Source of the DNA: Cunninghamia lanceolata
Taxonomy: Eukaryota > Streptophyta > Pinopsida > Cupressales > Cupressaceae
DNA length: 64,000 nucleotides
Direction of reading: 5' to 3'
NCBI GenBank assembly: GCA_027924645.1
Contig: BSBN01000809.1
Location: 48,514,001 to 48,578,000 of the forward strand
A program made the position numbers and the translations under genes. Below the pieces are notes generated by a model. That model was not told the DNA's origin and did not search any database. It was given only the letters and a program-made list of their open reading frames with translations. Every line of letters starts with the position of its first letter. Position 1 is the stretch's first letter. Shown here in pieces: positions 22,466 to 35,700 of this stretch.

Positions 22466-22619
22466 CTAAATGCTATTTTGTTATAGCAAAAAGTTTGTAG
22501 AAGATAGAAATTGTATAAGAAGTATCATTTTGAAAGAACAGGCCATTATAACGGGTTGAAATGTATATAGTAAATAACATGAAGAGGCTACATCTCAGAG
22601 GGAGCATTTCATGATTTAT

Positions 22620-22826
22620 CTATCATCCCTGGATTGACAACGGTTACTGCTCAGGGGGAGCAGGTATCTAAGAAACTATAGACGATGACAATAATTGTAC
22701 AAATAGGTGGAGCTTGTATGTTTTGTAGGTACAAAGGAAGACCATTGGCCCTTTGCCCTTGATGTCAAAGGGGGAGAAAAATTTGTATATCATGTTAGTG
22801 TTGCCATCAATGACAAAGGGGGAGAT
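22620..22826 (+). other. Copia 3' internal end with polypurine tracts
   Basis: Contains three purine tracts on the plus strand (TCAGGGGGAGCAG near 22653, TCAAAGGGGGAGAA near 22766, ACAAAGGGGGAGAT at 22813-22826), the last directly before an LTR-like start. Multiple polypurine-like tracts before the 3' LTR are also seen in Copia-1 and Copia-2. No pol domain is recognised between the helicase pseudogene and this point. Confidence 0.6.
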
Positions 22827-23900
22827 TATTGCACATGTCATTGATGTTAAAGGTGGATGCCAAAGGAGTGATGATCAGAGGAGTTCTGATGTGAAAGGTG
22901 TGATGATGAAAGTCATGAGCATGTTGTTGGATCGGTATCATCTATACACAGTTGTACCTTATCTTTTGAAGTTCATGGATAGGTGAAAGTTGTCAAGTTG
23001 AAGGATATGTTGACATGAAGAAGTTGACTTCTTGTTTTTAGTGAAAAGAGTTATGATTGTTTCTTATGGTGTTGTGAATGTTGCATTTAGTACCTCTTGA
23101 TGAAATGCATGAGATATGAAGGAAAGTGTATAATTTATCAAACTGTCAAAGGCACAAGGAATTGAAGTGCAGAAGCTTAGGAGATTGTACCGCATTTTAC
23201 CGCAAATGAAGATATGGCCTTGAGGCTTGGAGGTTATCTAGAAACAACTATGAGGTATGTAGGATCCAAGTTTCAGAGCATAAAAGTTACTGCAAAGTTT
23301 GTCAGAGTTAGTAGAGTGAGAACAAGTCATGTTCCTATGAAAGGTCATCAAAGAGAGAACTGAAAGTTGCCGCATTTCACAGCATTTGCATGTATGACTT
23401 GGTAGTTTGGAGATTAGGTAAAGAAAAGGTACAAGAATGACATACTCAAGTTTTAAAGGACACAAAGTACTACAAGTGTGCTTTTCAATGTTCTATGTCA
23501 AGACAATGATGTTATAGTGTTGTTGTAGTCTCAAAGGTACAGAAGAATGCTCTGCATTTCTCCACACTTGAAGATATAGCATGGCGGTTTGAACCATATG
23601 TGAATAATGGTGTCTTGCATAAAATATCCAAATTTAGAATGTAAAAAAGTACCGCAAGTATGTTTAGCAATGTTCCAACGTAAGACTATGAGACAGGCAA
23701 GTGTAGGGATAACAAGTTTCAATATCTGATCACTTGCACCACCAAAAGATGCTTGAATCAGAAAGAAAAGTTTATGAGGAAGATGGTTAGGACCCATAGT
23801 GCTTTTTTGTGAACTTCTTGTTGTTATTTTTCTTCTCCAATACTGCATTGGGTATGGAGCTAATGTATGAAAGGATAATTGTTTGTTGATAAGTGTCAGG
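22827..23900 (+). repeat. Copia-type LTR remnant (start), right edge unknown
   Basis: Begins TATTGCACATGTCATTGATG after a polypurine tract, like the U3 starts of Copia-1 and Copia-2 with TG decayed to TA. Inside, three degenerate copies of a unit of about 175 bp can be seen near 23185, 23355 and 23535, each with an ACCGCATTT- or GCCGCATTT-like word followed by GAAGATAT or a related word and a GGTTTGGAG-like word. Similar words occur near 49420 and 49785. The LTR end was not located. Confidence 0.5.
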
Positions 23901-25534
23901 TAGCACTCATCTAAACATGCCTTTTTACTCCCTTTTTCTCATCTTTATACACTGCATGTCCTGGTAATTGCACTATAGGAACTCTGAAGTCTTGTTTTAA
24001 TTATGCTAATAATAGATGGAATGTTGAAGATTATTGTTATGATGAGAAGACCTATGCTTGAAGTGAAACTGATAGAATTGTGTAGAATTATCTCTTTTTG
24101 GTTTCACAGATATCCATCAGTTAGGTGGATGACAGTTTTGAGGAACTCCAGAGACGATCCTAATTATCTTCGGAACTGAGCAGGAAGGACACCACACATC
24201 ACTCCAATGTTTTCTAACTTGTTGGAGGATATCTGGAGTTATGCAACAAGACAAAGAAGATGGTGATCATGAAGACCTCCAGAGTTGTGTCTTAGCAGGT
24301 TTTGAAAGCATCTCTGAAGCTGCTAGCAATAGTACAGAGTCTCCGGAGCAACACAGAGTCTCTAGCCTCGCTAACTACTAGAATCTCTAGGGCTTCTGAA
24401 GAGCTACAAAGTCCACATATCAAGGCCTGAGTGTCCCAGAACATAACTCCAATGGTCCATGAGGACATAATGCATTATTATTTTCTTTTGCATGAGATTA
24501 GTTGATTTCTTATAGTTCGTTATTTTGGGAAGTCAAGTTCCTTTTTATCAGGGCATCGCAACTTCTTATTGTTATAAGTCAAACTCTAGATTTAGTGACA
24601 CCTTCAATGTCACTTAAGTCCTTTTTAAGATTTGTATGATTATACTTTTGATAGATAGTTGCATGTTTTAGTTTTAAGAATAAGAGATCTTTTATATCTC
24701 AAGTTGAACTAATAGGAAATGTAGTTTACTCTAGAAATATTATGTCACTCAGACTGATATATATGGATGTGATAAACATAATAAAAAAGGAGATTTTAAG
24801 CAGAGTTTTTTTTATGTAATTTCATTCTTCAACAAAAATATATATTTTTGAATACAATATACTTCGGATAGACTGGATTAGAGAAGGTAGTATTTTTACA
24901 CTTTTGCTCTGAGTTCTTTGTTTAGCCTTCATTTTTGAAGGTGTGGAGCAAGGGCCCACTCCCACCAACAAACAGGAGGCTAGTATCTCTGCTTTATTAT
25001 ATTATTGCAACTTTCATTAAGTATAGTTTTCCTATTTTCATAAGTTAGATCAATTACGGTTCAAACAATCTTGTTTCTGTTTAATGCATGTTTAAGCTTT
25101 TTTGTGAATCAGATAGATCATTTCAAAAAATTACTATTTCAGTCCTTAGATTAAGTTTTCCTTTCAAAGCAAAGTAATTAGAATCATTAGTTTGATTAAT
25201 TAGGAAAGTTCAATTCAATAGATTAGTTAAGGATTGTTGATTATCAGGTTTCTATTGCAAACAGCCATGGACACAACCCTGGATTTGACACATAAAATAT
25301 GATTAAATTCCAAGGTACAATGACCCTTGTCATTTGTAGTGTCGACATGGTATACTTGAGTGATTGCACCATGTGTATGAAAGCGTGCGCCAGCAAGAAA
25401 GGTTGGGAGAAGGTAAATTGATTCTAGTAGACCCCTTGGTATGAACCACATGGTGGGATTTCACTCCTACATTACCGTAGATGACTTGGGATCTAACAAG
25501 CAAGGCCAGTTACATGTTCCATGTTACACGTTAC
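23901..25534. other. No gene recognised
   Basis: AT-rich sequence, perhaps the rest of the copia LTR or another old element. Words like CTCCAGAG and TCTCCGGAG recur at about 24140-24370. This region was joined to 36938 onward before the large element at 25535 inserted. Confidence 0.35.
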
Positions 25535-28500
25535 TGGTACCAATTTCTTACCCACAACTCAAATTGGCTGAGCTAAAACATTTGTTCATTTTAAGGTGAA
25601 AGATTTCAATTTGTTTATGCTTTGATTAAGCCTTTGTACATATTGAATTTTATGAGAAAGGTTTGGTTGTTTTAGTACAATGTGTTTCATGAAGGAAAGT
25701 ATTCAGTTTGTAGTTCAGTTGTTTAACAGAAAAGAGACAATTAGTTCATCATTCATTGCTTTGCAGAGTTTCACGAGAGATAAGAGATATTTCATTTCAT
25801 TACAATGATCATTCAATTTTACAAATGAGATACAAATGGAATAAACATTGCATTGAATGAAAACATGACAGATCAAATGTCCCACACAAGCCATGGGAAT
25901 AGCTGAACTAGTACAAACATAGAAAATACACTATGCATCTAAAGATAAGAAGGGAAAAAGCATATCCATCATTGCTTGTTTAGGGGTCTTGGTTGATCTT
26001 CATTGTAGCTAGCTCCTCCCCGCTCCCGATCTCTGAATGAACTTGTGCCATGGCAAGAAGGATTGTTAAAGCTCCGGATAAGGTTTCATGTGTGCCTATC
26101 AACAGGGACATAATAAATTGCCTATGATGTACTATATCAGACATCAAATCACCCATGTGCAAGAGAGACTGAAAGTGAAACAATCATTGAGCTTCATTGT
26201 TTTAAACTAACATGTTTGTTTCCTGTGCAGGTATAGAGGAAGTTATGTTGTTGTTTGAAGACATTTCAACATGTGGTTTAAAGTGGCCTCCCACAAGGGT
26301 AGAGCTCAGCATGTTGCCCCTGAATCTCAAGGCAAATGATATAGGAGTAATTATTCATGTTGTGCAAAAAGGAGCGTTGCAACTAAAAGAAGAATTCATA
26401 GAGTGCAAGAACTTTAAGATCATTTCCCTTCCATGATCATCAACTCAAAGGATGAGGTGATAACCATACAAGTGCAGTGAACTTGTCCAAAATAGTCAAA
26501 TAAAGTGAGAGGAACAACCCATAGATAAGTTGCAGTCATGACAGTGAGAAGCAATACACAATGTGACAGGTATTTTTCTTTTGTTGTTATGAAGTATAAA
26601 ATTATTGTTCAAATGCAATGGAACAGCCATGATCAATACAAGACAATCATAAGCATCATAGGTTGCAGGTACATCAACAGTATTTGTATGCCAAATCACG
26701 GTTGCAAAATGAACTACATCATCTCATGATAAAGGTGCAGCTATCAAGAAATTAGTTTATACATAATGAAACAAGTATTTATCTTTTGTTGCTAAAGAGT
26801 ATCAATTTATTGATCAAATAACAAAGATAACAGCCAAAGCACCATAAGTATACAATGATCACTACCCAAGCTACTGTCAGGAGAAAGAAGTTTTATGACT
26901 GCCTTCAATATGTCTTATGCCAAGTCATAGTTATAAAATGTACAACGTAACCTCATGATATATAATGCTTCATCTATGTGTGTAGCATCAGTTGTAAGAG
27001 TGAATATCATTATCATACATGAATGATCTAATTGATGAGATATAGTTGCAAGATATACATAGAAGCATATTACCATGCTACAGTGAAGTAAAGGAGTGCA
27101 ACCATTCAATATGGCATGTATATGAATGCATATAGTATAAGAAATTGGACAGCAAAATATATGTCATGTCATGGATTGAGTTCGATCATTCAAAGTGTAT
27201 ACAGAATAAGTAAGAGTGCCACATTCATCAAATGGACCATCATAGATGTATAACTGTATGAACACCAAGATACACTTTATCATTGCAAAGGGAATAAAAT
27301 GTCAATGTTCATATTAATCCACAAATGGTGCAGGAAAAAGAAAGCGACATATATTCTAACTCATTCCATTTCGTCAAAGTGCAGAGTAATGGTATGAATG
27401 TCATCACTACAAAATTCAGTTGGAGTAACAGATTTCTTCAAATAAGTATTTCTTGCAGATCAAAAAGATAAGTAAAGTGTTAAAGAACAGAAATGTTTTG
27501 TGGCTACAATGGAATTCAATTGGAGGTCATTGTATTATACATTCCTGTTCATATAGTAATCCCTATGATGCTATAGAGAAACAAAGTTAGAAGTATGGAC
27601 ATTTCAAGACATCATGAATGATGAGAATGGTATTGATTTTGTATTGTCAAAGATGATGAAGTCAAAGGCTCTGACCCAAGGCAGCAGGATGTTGGCATTT
27701 TACAAAGGAAAAGACATAAAAAAGAGTGCATTTTCTTCACATAATGACAAAACCCACACTGTATTGCAAAGAGGGAGTCTCCTTTCTCACAACAGATTAA
27801 ACCCAGTTGGAGTTTCATTCAGAAAAATAGATACAGAGAAATAGAAAGCTTTCAACCACAGATAAACTAAAAAATGCTCAGAGATATCATTCATTTGCGA
27901 CCTTTCATCGAGGAAACCCACAGTAAGAATGTGACAACACAGGGAAACAAAGAAATGTACAGAAACAAATCAGAGAGATATACAGTCGTGGCTTAAAAGG
28001 CTAAGTTTTGCCTCAAAGAATAAAGAAGAAATCAATCAAATGATAACAAATATGTCGCCATGGGTCTTACCTTCATTTATATAGAGGTTCTTCAAAAAAT
28101 TACAGAGATAGTATAGAAAAATCAAGGGGGTTTCAACTTCAAACCCTAGTCTTGGCCGTGACTGGAGCAGAGAGTTTTCTTCAAAAGGGCAAAGTGAAAA
28201 TGAGCCCAGAAATTTAGGGCATGGGTTGTTTTGTGTTAGGGTTTCATTGAAGCCCTAACTCAAATATGACTTTTATCACATTTGTTTATTTTTCCAAGCT
28301 TCAACCAATACCCATAGTGGTATTTTGTGTCCACCCTATGTTGTCTAGTCATATAACTTAGAATGTTATGCATTAGGTCCCTTTGAATATTCATTGCCTA
28401 GGCTTTATGCCTTAAGGCTATTTAATCACATTGCATATACATTGCTAGAGAGCTCATTTAGTCTCTTTTGAAGGCAAATATAGGTCCATATGCCCTTAGA

Positions 28501-29662
28501 ATATCTTGCAGAGCCAGATGAAGAATGAGCCTTATAGGCTTTTTATTTTTGCGAAACCATTAAATATGCCTTCATAATTTTATGATTTTTATAGAAAATC
28601 AAAAGCCTTGTATTATTAATTTTTGCAAAAATCAAATCGAGGCAAATTAGGAAAATAAAACTATAAATTGATTGTAAAACATTATTAAAGCAATGTTTTT
28701 ATAAATTGCTTTAATAATTCTTATTTTTATGCAGTTAAAGCAAAGTGAATCCAGACTAAATCTTGCTTTTCTAGATTTATTTTCTTTGGGTGAAATTGAG
28801 AAGATATGGACAAAATAGAGCCTGATTTTTAGTATTTTTTAGTGGGACCACTTTGGATGGCTTTTTGGCAGTTTCTTTCTTCAATTTGGAGGCAGTTTGG
28901 TGACAGTTTTCAAGGTTTTTTTATGGATTCCAAAAATGATTGGAGGTAGAGCTTTTAGAGTGTTCTTTGGGGCAGTTTTCTTTTTCCATCTTGGGAAGAT
29001 TAGAGGATATATTGGAGAAAAACTTAGTTTTTCTCAATCAGTTCTGATTATTGTTTCTTTCTCTCTTGTTCACTTGCAGAGAGTATTATAAACATCTCAT
29101 ACTCAGATTCTCAGTTTCTACTCCTTTCAGTTTTAATAAAACAACATTCCCCTCTTTCACATTTTGTCTCATGTTTACAGTATTGTTTTGATATTTCATT
29201 GTGATCATAGAACCAGGTCATTTGTTATGTTACATTACTGTAAGTCTGTGTACAAAAAGTTTCATGTAATGCAAGTTGCATGTTATGTTTAGTTTGGTTA
29301 GTGGGTTGAAGTTGTGATTAAACCTTTGTTTGTCTGCAAACCTCTAGTTTTCAAACTTTCATGCAAATCACTTATGTATTGCATTGTTTCAGTGAGATTG
29401 TGAGATTTAATGTTCTTGAGAGATGATTGTGAGTCAAGATAAAATTCTGGTAACATATCCTTAGGTTTTAGAATTTAATTTTCAGTTATCTTCTTAACCC
29501 TTTCCTCATAAAGTCTTTTAGATTAGGTGATTTACCAGGGGAACGAGCCGGCTCTAAAGGTTCACTCCAAATTTTAGGCAACCCACAGGCCTAGGAGTGT
29601 TCCCATGTGTTAACAGATAGCTAAGTTGATAGCTTAGCACAGGGTGCATGTCTGATTGATAA
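25535..29662 (+). repeat. LARD-like element, 5' LTR
   Basis: About 4128 bp. Contains AATAAA near 29136 and a perfect 14-bp inverted repeat at 28681-28718. The last bases read TGATAATGG where the right LTR has TGATAACA, so the exact inner edge is uncertain by a few bases. Open frames inside (for example 26212-26436) recur in the other LTR and are not considered genes. Confidence 0.9.
28681..28718 (+). other. Hairpin in the 5' LTR
   Basis: ATTATTAAAGCAAT (28681-28694) and its exact complement (28705-28718) enclose a 10-base loop. Confidence 0.85.
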
Positions 29663-29911
29663 TGGTTTTTGGCACGCCTAGTGGGACAGATTAGACTATC
29701 TTAGTCTAATAGCATGTTCATATATCACTAATATTTGGTGTGTGTGTCAGTGATCTCAGCCTTTGGAGGCAGAAAATCAAACACATTTGGCAACTCTGAA
29801 TCAAGATCTACTAGTTTCAGTATGATCAAGTGCTGGTATGTTATGAAAATCATCAATTCACTCCATTTTCTAGCTTTTATATGAGTAGAAATGTCAAATT
29901 TTCATAGATAG

Positions 29912-32320
29912 TATGAATATCCATCACCATACTATGAAAATGTTGTCCATAGGGCTCCTTATCAACCATATCAGACCAATCATGTTGTTTTCAATTCCAT
30001 AACTCTTCAAAACTAGCATGCCCAAGATGCTTACCACCTACCCACCCTTGTCCAATCTTCCAATCAGCCTAAAAATTTTGAAATTAGGGATCTTAGAGAT
30101 ATTTTGTTAGACTACAACAAGCAGACAGATGAGATTAAGAGGCAACTTGAGTATAATTAGCAACAGGAAGAGATGGCTTATCAAGCCTATCTTCATGAGC
30201 AGGAACTGAAGGCTCAAAAGAGATAATTTGAGGAGAATCTCAATAGCTAGTTGCAAAAGATGAGTAGATAAAGCTTTTGATTGCTCAATCACAAAGGCAT
30301 AATGTCCAAACAGCTCCATTCATCCCAGATCAGCCTATTCGAGAGGAGGTTCGAAAGCATAAATTTCCAAGTTTCAAGCAAGGTGAGCCTCTTAACCATC
30401 CTAAGGTCAAGATTCCTAGTTTTAGAGATCCTTTACCATTGCAAGAGCCTAGGTTGGCACCATCTGAATTTGTTATGCTTCAAAACTAGCCACTTGAAGA
30501 GCCCTTTTTCCTCCAAGAAACTCAAGAAGCTCCCTAGAGAGTCAAAATTCCAAGTTTCAGAAGTTCTAATTTTGCTGAGGAGCTTATTTGCATTCAGAAC
30601 CAGTCTATTAACCCTCAATTTCAGTCATATCAAGAGCCTGAACCAATTCATCAAAGCCTTGAATAACCAAGTCAGCCTTCTTGGACTAAGTATCCTGGTT
30701 ATAAAATGTTCAATCTTGTTAAAGCTACCCCTCCCATACCAATCCAAAACCAAGAAGAGGAAGAGGTAGTAAAGTTTGAACCAATCAAGATTCCAAGTTG
30801 GTGTGGTGAACAGGAACAAAATGTTGTAGAGCCCAAACCAATCAGAATTCTAGGTTTTAAGCCAGCAGCTAAAGGTTCTTGCAACCCTTTTTACGCCACT
30901 GAATCAGATAAACCAGATGTGGAGCAAGAGGTTGCTGTTGTTTCTGCGGCATCCCCAGCTGAATATGAGTATAATGCATGTGTAGAGGAGGTTGGTTCAG
31001 GCTTGACAAATCCCTTGCTTTTTGATTCATTTGAAAAGTTTTCTAATGTTGTTTATAAGATGAATGAAAGCAGAGTACAGAGGTCGTAAGGTGAAAGTCT
31101 TCAATTGCAAAGACAGAATGCCCAAGTTTCATTAGAGAAAGCACCAGATAAAAAGGAGGAAGAATCAGCTTCTTTGTTTGATCAGTTACCTAGTTTTGTT
31201 GAGCCCAATGAGGAAAGCATGTTCATACCAAGGACAATAGTTTCAGAATAGCAGGAGGATCCTTAACATTTTGAGGGGTTTCTGAGTGAAGATCATCAAT
31301 ATGATAATAGAACCTCAAATCAAGAGGAGGTGAATAAAGATGAACCTATTTTGGAGCCCAATAGACTTAATAAAAGCTGTCATGAGGTAAAGGACATCCC
31401 CTTTTCATAAAAAAATTAGGAAAATTGTGAAGAAAAATTACATTCGAATGATTTTAAGGTCTCTGTGACAAACTTAGATAATGTGCAAGAGATTGGTGTT
31501 AAACCTCAGTTTATAGTTAATCTATTTGATGAGCTTCCTAACTTTGAGTGTGAAAGTGAAAATGGCATGGCTATACCAAGTTCTGACCACCACAGTAATG
31601 AGGACCATTTAGATAATATGTTGATCCAAGAGCATATATGTGAAAGTAGCCCAAATTTGAATGATCAAGAGCTTGAAGAGGATCTATTTCAAGCTGAAAT
31701 TGAACTTTTCTGCTCACACTTAGAGGTTATCTTGAGCAACAAGAGAAAGAGGTGAAAGTGGTTGTATTCCTGAATGAATCACTGGTTAAGGAGCAGTCTA
31801 ACTTGCAGCAGAATCTTGACTGGATGGAGAAGCTACCTTTTTGTTACACTGAGGAACTTGAAGCTGATGTGCAAATTGATGGCTCGTTGGAAGAGGCTAG
31901 TTCATTATTTGAACACTTGCCTTCATTCATTGAAGAAGAGACTCCTATTTTGGAGTGTACCTCATTGAGAAAAAAATGAATATTTTGAGCCTAGCCCAAC
32001 TCTTACTAGGAACCTTCCAAGAGTTGACAGCTTTGATGAGCTATTAGCAACCATGACAGAGGAGGATGGCCCATTGACTATGGAGGAAGAAGTAACATGA
32101 CAGGCTATCATGCAGAGTGAAGGTGATGTTGTTGTTTCCAATCTTTCAAAGGATTTTCTCTCTAGTCCAAAGTTTAGGAGGGGATGTCCTATTAGGTATC
32201 TAGCTAGGTTGGAAGTCAACAAAAGGAGCAACCTCATAGTGACACTGATCCAGATCATCAAGGAGGGTATCAAGTTGATCAGTTTGCCAAAGAACTCAGG
32301 TGGGTAAGTGACTCCATTTT
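29912..32320 (+). pseudogene. Decayed acidic reading frame of the LARD-like element
   Basis: One ancestral frame of roughly 700 codons is visible, interrupted by several stops and frame changes near 30270 and 31750. The N-terminal part is coiled-coil-like (RDLRDILLDYNKQTDEIKRQ, QAYLHEQELKAQK). A middle part repeats a short motif (KFPSFKQGEP, KIPSFRDPLP, KIPSFRSSNF, KIPSWCGEQE) in Pro/Glu/Gln-rich sequence. The C-terminal half is acidic (NLFDELPNFECESENG, LDWMEKLPFCYTEELEADV, LFEHLPSFIEEETPILE). No zinc knuckle, protease or polymerase motif is present. It may be a diverged gag or an accessory protein; I do not recognise it. Confidence 0.6.
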
Positions 32321-32773
32321 CCTTCTTGAAAAGGTGTTGTAGCAATTTGCTGGAGATTTGATTGTTCTCCACCTTTTTTGGTTGACTAACAAGCTTATGG
32401 AGTATCGCATATTGCAAAGGAAGGGCAGTTATTTTCTGGAGCTAGTGAATGGGTTTGTTTGATCAGTTTCTCTAGCTGGTTAGAGTAGGATAGATTTAGT
32501 ATTTTTAGTTAATAAGTGCTTCTTGCACATTTCCTTTCAGTTATTTTTGTTTCCCTAACTGTTGTTGCACATGTTTTCTTGCCACCAGGGCCTTTTAGTT
32601 TGCTTCCAATTTGGTTTGGTTTTGTTTTCTGTTACTGTTTGGAGTAGTTTGAAGTGCTGAGTTTTAGTTTTCTAAGTTTGAGATGAGCAGAGTATGAATC
32701 AATGCCCAATGGACAGTTAAGGCAACCGGTCTTAATGCTTAGTAGGCAAGCCTGTAGTAGAAGTCCCGAGAAA

Positions 32774-35700
32774 TGTTACCAATTTTTTACCTACAGCTCA
32801 AATTGGCCGAGCTAAAACATTTGTTCATTTTAAGGTGAAAGAATTCAATTTGTTTATGCTTTGCTTAAGCCTTTTGCACATATTGAATTTTATAAGAAAG
32901 GTTCAGTTGTTTTAATACAATGTGTTTCATGAAGGAAAGTATTTAGTTTGCAGTTCAGTTGTTTAATAGAAAAGAGACAATTAGTTCATCATTCATTGCT
33001 TTGGAGAGTTTCATGAGAGATAAGAGATATTTCATTTCATTACAATGATCATTCAATTTACAAATGAGATACAAATGGAATAAACATTGCATTGAATGAA
33101 AACATAACAGATCAAATGTCCCACACAAGCCATGCAAATAGTTGAACTAGTACAAACATATAAAATACACTATGCATCTGAAGATAAGAAGGGAAAAGCA
33201 TATCCATCATTGCCTATTTAGGGGTCTTGGTTGATCTTCATTGCAGTTGGCTCCTCCTCGCTCTTGATCTTTGAATGAACCTATGCCATGGAAAGAAGGA
33301 TTGTTAGAGCTCCAGATATGGTTTCATGTGTGCCTATCAACATGGACATAATATATTGCCTATGATGTACTATATCAAACATCAAATCACCCATCTGCAA
33401 GAGAGACTGAAAGTGAAACAATCATTGAGCTTCACTGTTTTAAACTAACATGTTTGTTTCCTATGCAGGTATAGAGGAAGTTATGTTGTTGTTTGAAGAC
33501 ATTTCACCATGTGGTTTAAAGTGGGCTCCCACAAGGGTAGAGCTCAGCATGCTGCCCCTAAATCTCAAGGGGAATGATATAGGAGTAATTATTCATGTTA
33601 TGCCAAAAGGAGCGTTGCAACTAAAAAATAATTCATAGAGTGTAAGAACTTTAAGATCATTGCCCTTCCATGATTATCAGCTCAAAGGATGAGGTGATAA
33701 CCATACAAGTGCAGTGAACTTGTCCAAAATAGTCAAATAAAGTGAGAGGAACAGCCCATGGACAAGTTGCATTCATGACAGTGAGCAGCAATACACAATG
33801 TAACAGGTATTTTGCTGTTGTTGTTATGAAGTATAAAATTGTTGTTCAAATACAATGGAACAACCATGATCAATATAGGATAATCAAAAGAATCATAGGT
33901 TGTAGGTACAACTATAGTATTTGTATGCCAAATCACGGTCGCAAAATGAACTACATCATCTCATGATAAAGGTGCAGCTATCAAGAAATCAGTTTATACA
34001 TAATGAAACAAGTATTTATCTTTTGTTGCTATAGAGTATCAATTTATTGATCAAATAACAAAGATAACAGCCAAAGCACCATAAGTATACAATGATCACT
34101 ACCCAAGCTACTATCAGGAGAAAGAAGTTTTATGACTGCCTTCAATATGTCTTATGCCAAGTCATAGTTATCAAATGTACAACTTAACCTTATGATATAT
34201 AATGCTTCAGCCATGTGTGTACCATCAATTGCAAGAGTGAATATCATTATCATACATGAATGATCTAATTGATGAGATACAGTTGCAAGATATACATAGA
34301 AGCATATTTTGCCATGCTACTGTGAAGTAAAGGAGTGCAACCATTCAATATGGCATGCATATGAATGCATATAGTACAAGAAACTAGACAACAAAATATA
34401 TGCCATGTCATGGATTGAGTTCGATCATTCAAAGTGTATACAGAATAAGTAAAAGTGCCACATTCATCAAATGGACCATCACAGATGTATAACTGTATGA
34501 ACACCAAGATACACTTTATCATTGTAAAGGGAATAAAATTTCAATGTTCCTATTAATCCATAGGTGGTGCAGGAAAAAGAAAGTGGCATATATTCTAACT
34601 CATTCCATTTCGTCAGAGTGCAGAGTAACAATATGAATGTCATCACTATAGAATTCAGTTGGAGTAACATATTTCTTTAAATAAGTATTTCTTGCAGATC
34701 AAAAAGATAAGTAAAGTGTTAAAGAATAGAAATGTTTTGTAGCTACGCTGGAAGTCAATTGGAGGTCATTGTATTATACATTCCTGTTCACATAGTAATC
34801 CCTATGATGCTATAGAGAAACAGAGTTAGAAGTATGGACATTTCAAGATATCATGAATGATGAGAATGCTATTGATTCTATATTGTCAAAGATGATGAGG
34901 TCAAAGGCTCTGACCTAAGGCAATAGGATGTTGTCATTTTACAAAGGAAAAGACATATAAAAAAGAGTGCATTTTCTTCACATAATGACAAAACCCACAT
35001 TGTATTGCAGAGAGGGAGTCTCCTTTCTCACAACAAATTAAACCCATTTGGAGTTTGATTTAGAAAAATAGATACAGAGAAATAGAAAGATGTCAACCAT
35101 AGATAAAGCAAAAAATGCTGAGAGATATTAGTCATTCATGGCCTTTCATCAAGGAAACCCATAGTAAGAATGTGACAACACAGGAAAACAAAGAAATGTA
35201 TAGAAACGCATTAGAGAGATATACAATCGCGGCTTAAAAGGCCGAGTTTTGCCTCAGAGAATAAAGAAGAAATCAATCCAATGATAACATATATGTCGCC
35301 ATGGGTCTTACCTTCATTTATAGAGAGGTTCTTAAAAAAATTTCAAAGATAGCAGAGAAAAATCAAGGGGGTTTCGACTTCAAAATCTAGTCTTGGCTGC
35401 GAATGGAGTAGAGAGTTTTCTTCAAAAGAGAAAAGTGAAAATGAGCTCAAAAATTTAGGGCATGGGTTGTTTTGTGTTAGGGTTTCATTGTAGCCCTAAC
35501 TCGAATATGAATTTTATCACATTTGTTTATTTTTTCAAGCTTCAACTAATACCCATCGTGGTATTTTGTGTCCACCCTATGTTGTCTAGTCATATAACTT
35601 AGAATGTTATGCATTAGTTTCCTTCGAATATTCATTGCCTAGGCTTTATGCCTTAAGGCTATTTGATCACATTACATCTACATTGCTAGAGAGCTCATTT

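Noticed and set aside
25227..25451. Host gene exon left of the large element
   Set aside because: No family match, no neighbouring exons and ordinary AT-rich composition.
26212..26436. Open frame repeated at 33450-33638 as a conserved gene
   Set aside because: The repetition is explained by the two LTRs of the large element; the frames differ in length and have no family match.
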